Program-made: the position numbers and the translations under genes | Notes under the pieces: generated by a model | Seen by the model: the letters and a program-made list of their open reading frames with translations, nothing else | Told to the model about the DNA's origin: nothing | The model's database searches: none | Shown: positions 47,330-56,178 of the stretch, in pieces | How the letters are laid out: each line of letters begins with the position of its first letter | Position numbering within the stretch: the stretch's first letter is position 1 | Assembly: GCA_027452065.1 (NCBI GenBank) | Contig: DAIDHC010000123.1 | Location: forward strand, 1-64,000 | Origin: Bryobacterales bacterium | GTDB lineage: Bacteria; Acidobacteriota; Terriglobia; Bryobacterales; Bryobacteraceae | Direction: 5' to 3' | DNA length: 64,000 bases

Positions 47330-50300
47330 ATGCTCTGTAAGCGTAGTATTGCCGCGTGCGCACTCGTATTCGCGCTTTGCGGAACAACTGTTTTTGCTCA
47401 GCGTGACTTAGGGACGATCACGGGTACGATCACGGACCCGCAAGGCTCGGTTGTTCCCAACGCGAAGATCACCATCACGGAAGATGCGACGGGGTTGGCG
47501 TACGTGACCCAATCGGATGAATCCGGCACTTACGTCCGCCCGCTGTTGAAGCCGGGCACATACACGGTACACGTCGAGGCCTCGGGCTTCCGTCCTGCCG
47601 AGCAACGCGGGGTCATCGTGAACCCCGGCGAACGCGTGGCGGCCAACATCGCGCTGGCGGTGGGCAATGCATCGCAGACTGTGGAAGTGTCCGCCTCGGC
47701 GCCGCTGCTGCAAACCGAATCGACGGTTCAAGGCGCCAACTTAAATGCGACCCAGATGACGCAGTTGCCGCTCGGCGGGCAGCGCGTCTTCGCGTTTCTG
47801 GCGCGCCTGTCGCCCGGCGTGCTGCCGGCCGAGCAGGGCGCGCGTGACGCATTGAACGGCGGCTTCTCAGCCAACGGCGTCCGGTCGACCGGCGAAAACA
47901 ATTTCCTTTTGAACGGCGTCGACAATAACGTCAACGTCATCGACTTCATCAACCAGCAGTCGTTCGTCATCAACCCGTCGGTCGAGGCGATCGGCGAAAT
48001 GCAGATCCTGACCAACGGCTACAACGCCGAGTACGGGCGCGCGGCCGGTGGCGTGATTGACGTCAACCTGAAGTCCGGCACCAATCAGGTGCATGGCGTC
48101 CTGTTCGAGATTCTGCAAAACGACAAGCTGAACGCCAACCGGTGGGAAAACAATGTCGCCGGCAAGCCGACGAACGTCTTCAAGCAGAACCAGTTTGGCG
48201 CGGCGGTGGGCGGCCCGATCATCAAGAACAAGCTCTTTATGTTCGGCGACTACCAGGGCACGCGCATCGCCACCAGCGGCGGGACGATCCAAAACCTGGG
48301 ATATGGGGGCTTCTACACCATTCCCACGCAGGCCATGACCAAGGGCGACTTCTCGCAGTTACTCGGCGGCGCCGTCGGCTCCGTGAACGGAACCAGCATC
48401 GCCCAGAACGAAATCTTCGATCCGGCCAGCACCTCCTGCATCAGCGGCTGCAATACCAGCAACCCCGTCTACACGAGGACTCCGTTCCCGGGCAACATCA
48501 TTCCCGCCAACCGGATGGATCCTGTGGCAGCCAAGATGATGGCTTTGTTCCCGGCCACCAATCAGCCCTTCAGGACGGGAAATTATCCCCAGAACGACTA
48601 CTACACCGTAACGCCGGGGATGCTGAATACCGACCAGGGCGACGGACGCGTCGATTACCGCATCGACGATAAGAACAGCCTGTTTGGCAGCATCAGCTGG
48701 TCGGATACTCCCAAATCGAGCGTCCAGCCGTTCCCGGGAGCCCTGGACGGCGGGAACTTCAACGGCGTAAGTGAATTGGATCTCGGACGGAACGCCCAAT
48801 TGGGTTACACGCGAATCTGGTCGCCGAGCATCATTAGCGAAACGCGCCTCGGCTTCAGCCGCCTGGTGACAGCCCGCACGCAGGCCAACGCGAACACCGA
48901 CGAGTTCTCAGCCCTGGGAATCGGCGGTTACAACCCGACAACGTCTTTGAACGGCGGCCTGCCTCAGTTCGGTCTCGGGCCATACAGCCAGATGGGCGCC
49001 AACGACTGGCTGCCGACCAAGGAATATAACAACGTCTGGGATTTCGTCCAGAACGTCGCGATCACGCACGGCAATCATTCGCTGAAGTTCGGTGCCGAGA
49101 TCAAGCCGATTCAGTTCCCGTTCTTCCAGGTGCCGTTTCCGCACGGCGAGATGAACTTCAACCGGAATGAAACCGCCTACCCGTCCACGCTAAAAGACCT
49201 CGGCGGCTTGAACGGAACATTCGCGGGAGACACCGGCGACACGATGGCTTCGTTCCTGCTGGGCGCCATCAACGGCGGCCAGATCTCCACGACAAACTTC
49301 ATTTCGTCCACCCGCCAGTCCTATAGCGGATACGCCCAGGACGACTGGAAAGTCACGCCCAAACTGACTGTGAACATCGGTCTGCGATACGATTTGTGGT
49401 CTCCGATCGGCGAGAAATTTTCCCGACAGTCGAACTTCGATATCAACACCCTAACTCTCCAGATTCCCAGCGGGCCCAATCAGAACGCCGCTTTGCCGCC
49501 TAACTTCAATACTCCGTACACGGCGAACGGCATCACGTATCCGGCGCTGTTCCCGAACGTGAAGGTGGCGCGCGGCCAGGTGAACCAATACCTGATCCCG
49601 TGGGACAAAGGCGATTTCGGACCGCGCATCGGTTTCGCATACAACGTTATGGATAAGACCGTCATTCGCGCCGCCTATGGTATCTTCTACGGCGGCGAGG
49701 AAAACCAGGGCGGTAATCCGAACCGCGGCGAATCGGTGCCGTTCAATGAGTCACCCCAGTTGAACCGGCCTGCCGGCGTTGGTCAATTCCAGCCCAATCC
49801 GTACTTTGCCGGAGGCAATCCGACGGGCGCCATTTCGGCAGGCTACCCGCTGGACGTCTTCACGACCACGCCGGTCTCCTCGCTTCAGTTCCGCGAAGTG
49901 GCCAACGATTTCCGCAATCCGATGGTCCAGAAATGGAACCTCGCGATCCAGCGCGAGTTACCCGGCCAGATGGCTCTCGAAGTCGGTTATCAAGGGAACC
50001 ACTCGTCGCATCAGCTTCTGCAGCCGGACTTCAACGCCTGTCCGAACTACGGCACCTTGAACACGTCGATCAATTGCAACGCCCTGCGGCCGTATCCCGA
50101 CATCGGCAGCATTTCGGGTACGGCTACATTCGGCTTCGGTAACTACGACGCATTGACGGTGGAATTGCAGAAACGGATGTCTTCGGGCCTTCAGTTCATC
50201 GCCTCCTACACTTACGGGCACGCGCTCGCCAATAGCGGTACCACGCTCAGCGGTTCGAGCGGCTTCGGTTACCGGGACAACACCAATATCAGCAGCTCTT

Positions 50301-50869
50301 ACGCCAATGCCGCCTGGGACATCGAGCAGAACTTCACCACCGGGTTCAACTACGACATCCCGTTCGGCCGGGGCAAAGCGTACGGCGCCAACATGAACCG
50401 CGCCGTCAACGCGCTGGTCGGCAACTGGCAGGTCAACGGTATTCTGACGCTTCACACGGGCCAGCCGTTCACGGTACGCGCCAACGGATGCCAAGGCGTC
50501 TGGGCCAGTTGCTACCCTGACCTGGTGGCCGGAGCGAATCCGAACGCGGCGCCGGCCAACGGAAGCAATCCGGGCGAGTGGTTCAACACCGCGAACTTCC
50601 TGCACCCCACTCCGCTCACACAAGGCAACCTCGGCCTGCAAACGAATTTCGGGCCCCCGACGCGCACCCTTGATTTCTCCATCTTCAAGGACTTCGCTCT
50701 TACGGAGCGATTCAACGTCGAGTTCCGAGCCGAGAGTTTCAACCTCGCTAACACGCCGCAATTCGGCCTGCCCGACAATACGCTGGGCGACGCCAGATTC
50801 GGCCAGATCTCCAGTACTGCGACCGGCAGCGAACGGCACATTCAGTTCTCGCTGCGGTTCCAGTTTTAA
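47330..50869 (+). CDS. TonB-dependent receptor-like outer-membrane protein with N-terminal carboxypeptidase-regulatory domain
   Basis: 1179 aa; signal peptide, GTITGTITDPQGSVVPNAKITI, LNGVDNN plug, beta-barrel ending in aromatic F (IQFSLRFQF). Confidence 0.93.
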   Translation: MLCKRSIAACALVFALCGTTVFAQRDLGTITGTITDPQGSVVPNAKITITEDATGLAYVTQSDESGTYVRPLLKPGTYTVHVEASGFRPAEQRGVIVNPGERVAANIALAVGNASQTVEVSASAPLLQTESTVQGANLNATQMTQLPLGGQRVFAFLARLSPGVLPAEQGARDALNGGFSANGVRSTGENNFLLNGVDNNVNVIDFINQQSFVINPSVEAIGEMQILTNGYNAEYGRAAGGVIDVNLKSGTNQVHGVLFEILQNDKLNANRWENNVAGKPTNVFKQNQFGAAVGGPIIKNKLFMFGDYQGTRIATSGGTIQNLGYGGFYTIPTQAMTKGDFSQLLGGAVGSVNGTSIAQNEIFDPASTSCISGCNTSNPVYTRTPFPGNIIPANRMDPVAAKMMALFPATNQPFRTGNYPQNDYYTVTPGMLNTDQGDGRVDYRIDDKNSLFGSISWSDTPKSSVQPFPGALDGGNFNGVSELDLGRNAQLGYTRIWSPSIISETRLGFSRLVTARTQANANTDEFSALGIGGYNPTTSLNGGLPQFGLGPYSQMGANDWLPTKEYNNVWDFVQNVAITHGNHSLKFGAEIKPIQFPFFQVPFPHGEMNFNRNETAYPSTLKDLGGLNGTFAGDTGDTMASFLLGAINGGQISTTNFISSTRQSYSGYAQDDWKVTPKLTVNIGLRYDLWSPIGEKFSRQSNFDINTLTLQIPSGPNQNAALPPNFNTPYTANGITYPALFPNVKVARGQVNQYLIPWDKGDFGPRIGFAYNVMDKTVIRAAYGIFYGGEENQGGNPNRGESVPFNESPQLNRPAGVGQFQPNPYFAGGNPTGAISAGYPLDVFTTTPVSSLQFREVANDFRNPMVQKWNLAIQRELPGQMALEVGYQGNHSSHQLLQPDFNACPNYGTLNTSINCNALRPYPDIGSISGTATFGFGNYDALTVELQKRMSSGLQFIASYTYGHALANSGTTLSGSSGFGYRDNTNISSSYANAAWDIEQNFTTGFNYDIPFGRGKAYGANMNRAVNALVGNWQVNGILTLHTGQPFTVRANGCQGVWASCYPDLVAGANPNAAPANGSNPGEWFNTANFLHPTPLTQGNLGLQTNFGPPTRTLDFSIFKDFALTERFNVEFRAESFNLANTPQFGLPDNTLGDARFGQISSTATGSERHIQFSLRFQF

Positions 50870-50915
50870 CGCCGCCGCCGAAGCGATTGTGACCGCCGGC
50901 GGGTTCACGTCCTGA

Positions 50916-50950
50916 ACGAAGGCCCAGAGCACTCCACTCTGGGCCTTCGT
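50916..50950 (+). terminator. Strong hairpin, likely terminator of TonB receptor gene
   Basis: Perfect 14-bp inverted repeat ACGAAGGCCCAGAG / CTCTGGGCCTTCGT, 7-nt loop, 47 bp after the stop; no long T-tract. Confidence 0.75.
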
Positions 50951-51038
50951 CTGTCCGCCAGTTCACGCCCGAAATCCGCGAATGTAAAATGTGGTCACGG
51001 GCCTCGAATGCGGTCCCGGTTCGCTTTACTATGGATCT

Positions 51039-53504
51039 ATGGTCTCGCTGGGCGCGGAAGTGCGCCAGGCCACGCGTTCGCTGGCCAAGACTCCCGGCTT
51101 CGCGGCGGCCGTACTGTTGACGCTGGTGGTGGCCGTCGCCGCCAACACCGTGATTTTCTCGGTGGTCAATGCCATTCTCCTTCGGCCGCTTCCTTATCCG
51201 GAGGCGGATCGCCTGGTCAGCTTCGACGCCACCTTCGGAAAAATTTCGGTCACGGCGCTATCCTCCGGCGGCTTTCTCGCGCTGCGGGATGGCGCGCGGC
51301 AGTTCGACCTCGTGTCGGCCTTCGACGTGGCCGGTCCCGGCGTGAACCTCTCCTCGGGTGACACGCCTGAACAGGTTCACGCCATACACGTTTCCAGCGA
51401 CTACTTCCGGCTCTTCGGGGCCACCACGGTGGCCGGCCGCACATTCACCGCGGAAGAAGACCGCCCCGGCAGTCCGGCAGTTGTGGTGCTCGGCCACGGC
51501 CTGTGGCGGCGCAGGTTCGGGGCGGATCCGCGGATCGTCGGCTCCCGCATTGAATTGAACAGTGAACCGTATCTCGTCGTGGGAGTTCTCGGCGCCGTGT
51601 ATCTGCCCGACCCGCAAGCCGACCTGTGGCTGCCGTTGCGCGCCGATCCGGCGTCGAAGATCAGCGCCCACTTCCTGCGAGTCTGCGCCCGCCTGCGGGG
51701 CAACGCGACAGTGGGCAGCGCCGACGCCGAAGCGGTTGCCATCTTCAAACACTTCCAGCATGCTCAGCCGGATTTGATGACCGATCAGGAAAGCGTCCGG
51801 GTGCGCGAGCTTCGAGATGAGGAAACCGGCAGCGCGCGCGGCCCACTCCTGGTGCTGCTGGGGGCTGTCGGCTTCGTGCTGCTAATCGCCTGTGTGAACG
51901 TGGCGAACCTAATGCTTACGCGCACCGTCGCCCGGGCCAAGGAGATCGCCGTCCGTTCGGCGCTTGGTGCGACGCGCGGCCGCATCGTCCGCCTTACGAT
52001 GATCGAGAGCCTGATACTGGGGCTCGCCGGGGGTATCGTCGGACTCGCCGTCGGCCGAGCCGCCATCAAAGCCACCGAAGCTCTTTACTCCGACAAGCTG
52101 CCCCGCGCCAGCGAGTTCATATCCGGCATTCCGATGGACTGGCAGGTGGCGATGTTTACTCTCGCGGTTTCCCTCGGTACGGGACTGTTGTTCGGCTTCG
52201 GCCCGGCGATTCAGGCGATGCGCGTCAATGTGAACTCGGTGCTGAAGGAAACGGCCAGCCGCTCCTCCACCGGGCTGCACCAGAACCGGGCGCGGTCGAT
52301 GCTCATCGCCGGCGAGATGGCGATGGCGGTGCTGCTGTTGAGCGGCGCCACGCTGCTGATCCGGAGCTTCGCGGCGCTGCAGAATGCCGCCACGGGAATC
52401 GACGCGCGGAACATCCTGACCATGGAGACTTCGCTCGTCGGCTCGCGATACGACACGACAGACAAAGTGACGCGCCTGCGGCGCGAGGTGGAGACCCGAG
52501 CGAGCGCCCTGCCGGGCGTGCGCGCCGTCGCTCTGTCCATCACCATCCCGATCGCCAGTCCCGGAATCGACCTTCCCTTCGACATCGAAGGCCGCGCGCC
52601 TTCGGGATCGCTGCCCTGCGACGGCGACGAACAGTTTCGCTTCGTCAGCCCCCAATATTTCAAGGCCTTCGGCATCCCCGTGCTGCAAGGCCGTGTGTTC
52701 TCCGAAGCCGACGCCCAGACCGCCGAGCAAGTGATTGTCATTAACGAGGCCATGGCCCGCAAATACTGGCCCTCGCGCGGCGCTCTCGGATCGAGCCTGG
52801 TGCTGGGCCGGATGATGGGTCCCATCTTCGTGAATCCGCCGCGGCGCATCGTGGGCATTGTCGGCAACGTGCGAGAGCGGGGCGTGCGGCGGGGCGTGCT
52901 GCCTATCATGTATATCCCGGCCGGGCAGGTGCCCGATGGTCTGATGGCGTTCACCAACAGCGTCATGCCGCTCCACTGGTCCATCCGCGTCGATGGCGAT
53001 CCGCTGGCGCTGGCGCCGGCGGTGCGGAACGCGTTCCTCGCCGCCGATCGAGGCCTGCCGGTGGCGAAGGTCGAAACGATGCAGGATGTGATGGCGTCCG
53101 CCTCGAGTGACGACCGCTTCAACACCGCGCTCCTCGGCTCATTCGCCTTCATCGCGCTGATCCTGGCGGCGATCGGCACCTACGGAGTCATTTCGTACGG
53201 CGTCGAGCAGCGGCGGCAGGAGTTGGGAATCCGGGCGGCGCTCGGACAGACGCCGTGGCACGCGTGGCGCCTGGTGGCAGGAGGGGGCATGCGGAGCGCT
53301 GTGGCCGGATTGATCGGCGGCACGCTGGGCGCCCTGGGGTTGTCGCGGCTGTTGCGCGGCATGCTATACGGCGTCACCGAGCACGATCCGCTCACATATC
53401 TGCTGATGTCGGCCATCCTGATCGCCACCGCCCTGGCGGCATGCAGCGTTCCGGCGTGGCGGGCCACGCGTTCCGACCCCATGACGGCACTTCGGCATGA
53501 GTGA
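51039..53504 (+). CDS. ABC transporter permease, ADOP/MacB-like
   Basis: Two FtsX-type domains with MacB core; ATRSLAKTPGFAAAVLLTLVVAVAANTVIFSVVNAILLRPLPYPEADRLV; ATG 51039 preferred. Confidence 0.93.
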   Translation: MVSLGAEVRQATRSLAKTPGFAAAVLLTLVVAVAANTVIFSVVNAILLRPLPYPEADRLVSFDATFGKISVTALSSGGFLALRDGARQFDLVSAFDVAGPGVNLSSGDTPEQVHAIHVSSDYFRLFGATTVAGRTFTAEEDRPGSPAVVVLGHGLWRRRFGADPRIVGSRIELNSEPYLVVGVLGAVYLPDPQADLWLPLRADPASKISAHFLRVCARLRGNATVGSADAEAVAIFKHFQHAQPDLMTDQESVRVRELRDEETGSARGPLLVLLGAVGFVLLIACVNVANLMLTRTVARAKEIAVRSALGATRGRIVRLTMIESLILGLAGGIVGLAVGRAAIKATEALYSDKLPRASEFISGIPMDWQVAMFTLAVSLGTGLLFGFGPAIQAMRVNVNSVLKETASRSSTGLHQNRARSMLIAGEMAMAVLLLSGATLLIRSFAALQNAATGIDARNILTMETSLVGSRYDTTDKVTRLRREVETRASALPGVRAVALSITIPIASPGIDLPFDIEGRAPSGSLPCDGDEQFRFVSPQYFKAFGIPVLQGRVFSEADAQTAEQVIVINEAMARKYWPSRGALGSSLVLGRMMGPIFVNPPRRIVGIVGNVRERGVRRGVLPIMYIPAGQVPDGLMAFTNSVMPLHWSIRVDGDPLALAPAVRNAFLAADRGLPVAKVETMQDVMASASSDDRFNTALLGSFAFIALILAAIGTYGVISYGVEQRRQELGIRAALGQTPWHAWRLVAGGGMRSAVAGLIGGTLGALGLSRLLRGMLYGVTEHDPLTYLLMSAILIATALAACSVPAWRATRSDPMTALRHE

Positions 53505-54171
53505 AACCCGGACCGCGGTGTTGGCCGGCGCTTCGGGCCTCACCGGCTCGCACTGCCTCGGTCTGTTGCTGGACAGCGGGCGCTACCATCGCGTGATCGC
53601 GTTATCCCGGAACGCGCTGCCGCGCCGCCACCTGAAGCTGGACGCGAGAATCGTGGACTTCGCGGCACTTCCAGCGCTCGGCCTCGAACCTGGCGCACAC
53701 TTTTTCTGCGCCCTGGGGACGACCATCGGCAAGGCCGGCTCGCAGGCCGCGTTCCGGAAAGTGGACGTCGATTACCCTGCGGCCTTGGCCCATTGCGCGC
53801 GCCAGGAAGCCGCCGCGGTCTATTGCCTGGTGTCGTCGGCCGGCGCGGACCCGGCCTCGTCGAATTTCTACCTGAAGACCAAAGGCGAGGCGGAGGACGC
53901 CGTCAGCGCCACCGGTGTCACCGCTACGCACATTTTCCGGCCCGGCATCCTGACAGGCAGCCGGAAGGAGTTCCGTCTCGCGGAGCGCATTGGCCTCGCC
54001 GCGGCTTGGGCGGTGCAATGGGCCATGGTAGGAGGACTGAGACGCTACCGGCCGGTGCGCGCGAGCTACGTCGCCAAGGCGATGGTCGCCTCGGCCTGGG
54101 CCGACGTGGACGGAACCTGGATTCACGAATACGACGACATCGTGCAGTTGGCCGCCGCCTGGCGCGGCTAA
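53497..54171 (+). CDS. NAD(P)-binding Rossmann protein (HTATIP2/atypical SDR-like)
   Basis: 224 aa; AVLAGASGLTGSHCLGLLL, FCALGTTIGKAGSQAAFRKVD, FRPGILTGSR; 8 bp overlap with upstream gene. Confidence 0.88.
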   Translation: MSETRTAVLAGASGLTGSHCLGLLLDSGRYHRVIALSRNALPRRHLKLDARIVDFAALPALGLEPGAHFFCALGTTIGKAGSQAAFRKVDVDYPAALAHCARQEAAAVYCLVSSAGADPASSNFYLKTKGEAEDAVSATGVTATHIFRPGILTGSRKEFRLAERIGLAAAWAVQWAMVGGLRRYRPVRASYVAKAMVASAWADVDGTWIHEYDDIVQLAAAWRG

Positions 54172-54935
54172 CCTCGGGCTTCGCTCACACTGCCCGAGCC
54201 GAGGCAGCGATGGAACAGGCCGAGTGCAAGGCTGTAACAGTGGAGCGCAAGCTCGGGATCGTAGCGCGGCCCCTCGTCTCGCAGAAACGCGTGCGCTCCG
54301 TTGACCTCAACCCACTGGAACTTGACGCCCACCTCCTCCAGACGGGCATGGATGCGCAAGCGGCCCTCGAGCGGAACATGCGGATCCTGCCGGCCCCAGA
54401 TGTGCAGCAGCTCGCCGCGAATCTCACCGGCCCGTTCGAGCGAGTTGTCCTGCATGCCCGCGCCCAGGCTGTGCTTGTGGATGTCGGTGGCGTAGAAGCA
54501 AACCGCCGCCAACACCGACGCGTTCATGGCTGCGCGAAACGCCAGATGGCCGCCGATGCAGATTTCGATGACTCCCAGCCGTCCCGTGCAGTGCTCCGAG
54601 GAGGCAAGATAATCAAGCGCGGCGCGGGCGTCGCTGTCGTAAGACGACAGCTCTTTGGCCACTTTGTGGGCGTTTCCGCGATCCGCCCCGGCCTGGTCGT
54701 AGGCCAGAACCGTGCCCTCGGGCTCGAGCTCGTGGTAAATCTCGGGCACCGCAACCACGAAGCCGTGGCCGGCCAGAAGCGCGGCCGTGCGGCGGATCGG
54801 CCCGGTGATCTGGAAGATCTCGGAAAACAGTACCAGCCCCGGATAGCGGCCGGGCGCCGAGGGCCGGAAGATGGCGGTTCGCATCGGACCTTTCAGCGTG
54901 TTCAGCGACACCGTTTCGTCGTCGAGGATGGTCAT
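54168..54935 (-). CDS. Dienelactone hydrolase family protein
   Basis: 255 aa; PGLVLFSEIFQI, IEICIGGHLAFRAA, HIWGRQDPHVP, GAHAFLRDEGPRYDP. Confidence 0.9.
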   Translation of the reverse strand: MTILDDETVSLNTLKGPMRTAIFRPSAPGRYPGLVLFSEIFQITGPIRRTAALLAGHGFVVAVPEIYHELEPEGTVLAYDQAGADRGNAHKVAKELSSYDSDARAALDYLASSEHCTGRLGVIEICIGGHLAFRAAMNASVLAAVCFYATDIHKHSLGAGMQDNSLERAGEIRGELLHIWGRQDPHVPLEGRLRIHARLEEVGVKFQWVEVNGAHAFLRDEGPRYDPELALHCYSLALGLFHRCLGSGSVSEARG

Positions 54936-54955
54936 AGCGGCCTTCGGTCAGCGTA

Positions 54956-56098
54956 TCACTTCGATGACGGCTCAGCGTTCTCATACCACTTCAGATTCGC
55001 GGTCGCCGAGCCGATGCAGGCGATATCCGGGCGCGAGTCGCCATTCAGGTCGGCGATGGCGCAAGCCGCCGCCCCCATGCCTCCGTCGTCCAGCACTTCC
55101 CGCGTCCAGTGTTCGCCGTGGGAATCCGCGGCGCGGTACAGATAGACGCTGCGTGCGCCGCCGCGGAAGCCGGCGACGATGGTGTCGTTGCCGCTCGCGT
55201 CGAAGTCGCCGGTGAGAATGGTGTGGCCGTCAACCAGAGTCGAGTCGATTACTTGCCGCCGCCAGTGCCTGCTCCCCGTGTAGACGGCCACCTGCTCGCC
55301 GTGCCAGGGCTCGATGGCGCACAGGAAGCGGCGATTGCCGAGATGGCCCGCGGCCACGTCGCTCGATCCGCCGTGCGGCCACCCGGCGGGGTTTCCGGCC
55401 GCGATGGCGTGCCGGGACCACGTGCCGTTCGCCTCGCGGTGATAGCGATGAATGCCGTCGAATCCGGCGATGAGAATGTCGCTCTCGCCGCGATCCCAAT
55501 CGGTAACAAAAACGCCGTGAACCACGCCTTCTTCGTCGAGGCTGAGGATCTTGCTCGACCACGTGGCCGGATCGAACAGAGTGATCGGAACGTGGCCGAA
55601 GAAATTCGGAGGCCGCGCTTCGGCGGCGGTGAGAGGAACGTCAACCAGCACCGGCTTCTTGTCGATGATCGTCCAGCGCAGGCGATGCGAGGCGGGAAGA
55701 CGCGCCAGCAGCGTCGCCTTCCACGGGCCGGTCGGGTCGCCCTGGTGCTCGAGCAGCGTCAGAATGCCCGGGTTTCCCTCCTCGGGCGGCACGCCGGGAC
55801 CGCGGAAGCCGCTCGCAAGAACGATCTCCGGAACTCCGTCGCCGTCCAGGTCGAAGGCGGCGCAGTTGATCATCCCCGTGAACCCGCCGGCGATCACGTG
55901 CCGCGTCCAGGTGGGATTCTCATACCACACCAGGTCGGTCATGCCGCTCGCGAGAGCAATGAGATCGGGCTTGCCGTCGTGATTGATGTCGGCGACCACC
56001 ACCTGATAGCCTCCTTTGAGGCCGGTGGCGACGGTGTGCGGCACAAAGTGAAGCGGCGCGGCGGCGGCCATGCCGGCCAGGGCGAGCAGAGTCCACAT
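54956..56098 (-). CDS. FG-GAP/VCBS-repeat secreted protein
   Basis: 380 aa; signal peptide; VVADINHDGKPDLIAL, DLDGDGVPEIVLA, DLNGDSRPDIACIG. Confidence 0.88.
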   Translation of the reverse strand: MWTLLALAGMAAAAPLHFVPHTVATGLKGGYQVVVADINHDGKPDLIALASGMTDLVWYENPTWTRHVIAGGFTGMINCAAFDLDGDGVPEIVLASGFRGPGVPPEEGNPGILTLLEHQGDPTGPWKATLLARLPASHRLRWTIIDKKPVLVDVPLTAAEARPPNFFGHVPITLFDPATWSSKILSLDEEGVVHGVFVTDWDRGESDILIAGFDGIHRYHREANGTWSRHAIAAGNPAGWPHGGSSDVAAGHLGNRRFLCAIEPWHGEQVAVYTGSRHWRRQVIDSTLVDGHTILTGDFDASGNDTIVAGFRGGARSVYLYRAADSHGEHWTREVLDDGGMGAAACAIADLNGDSRPDIACIGSATANLKWYENAEPSSK

Positions 56099-56178
56099 GA
56101 TGAGCGGTTCCTCTGCTCACGGTAGCAGTTTGGCCGCTCGCCTCGCGCCCCGCTGTGGTAGCATCGTCGATCAATGCC

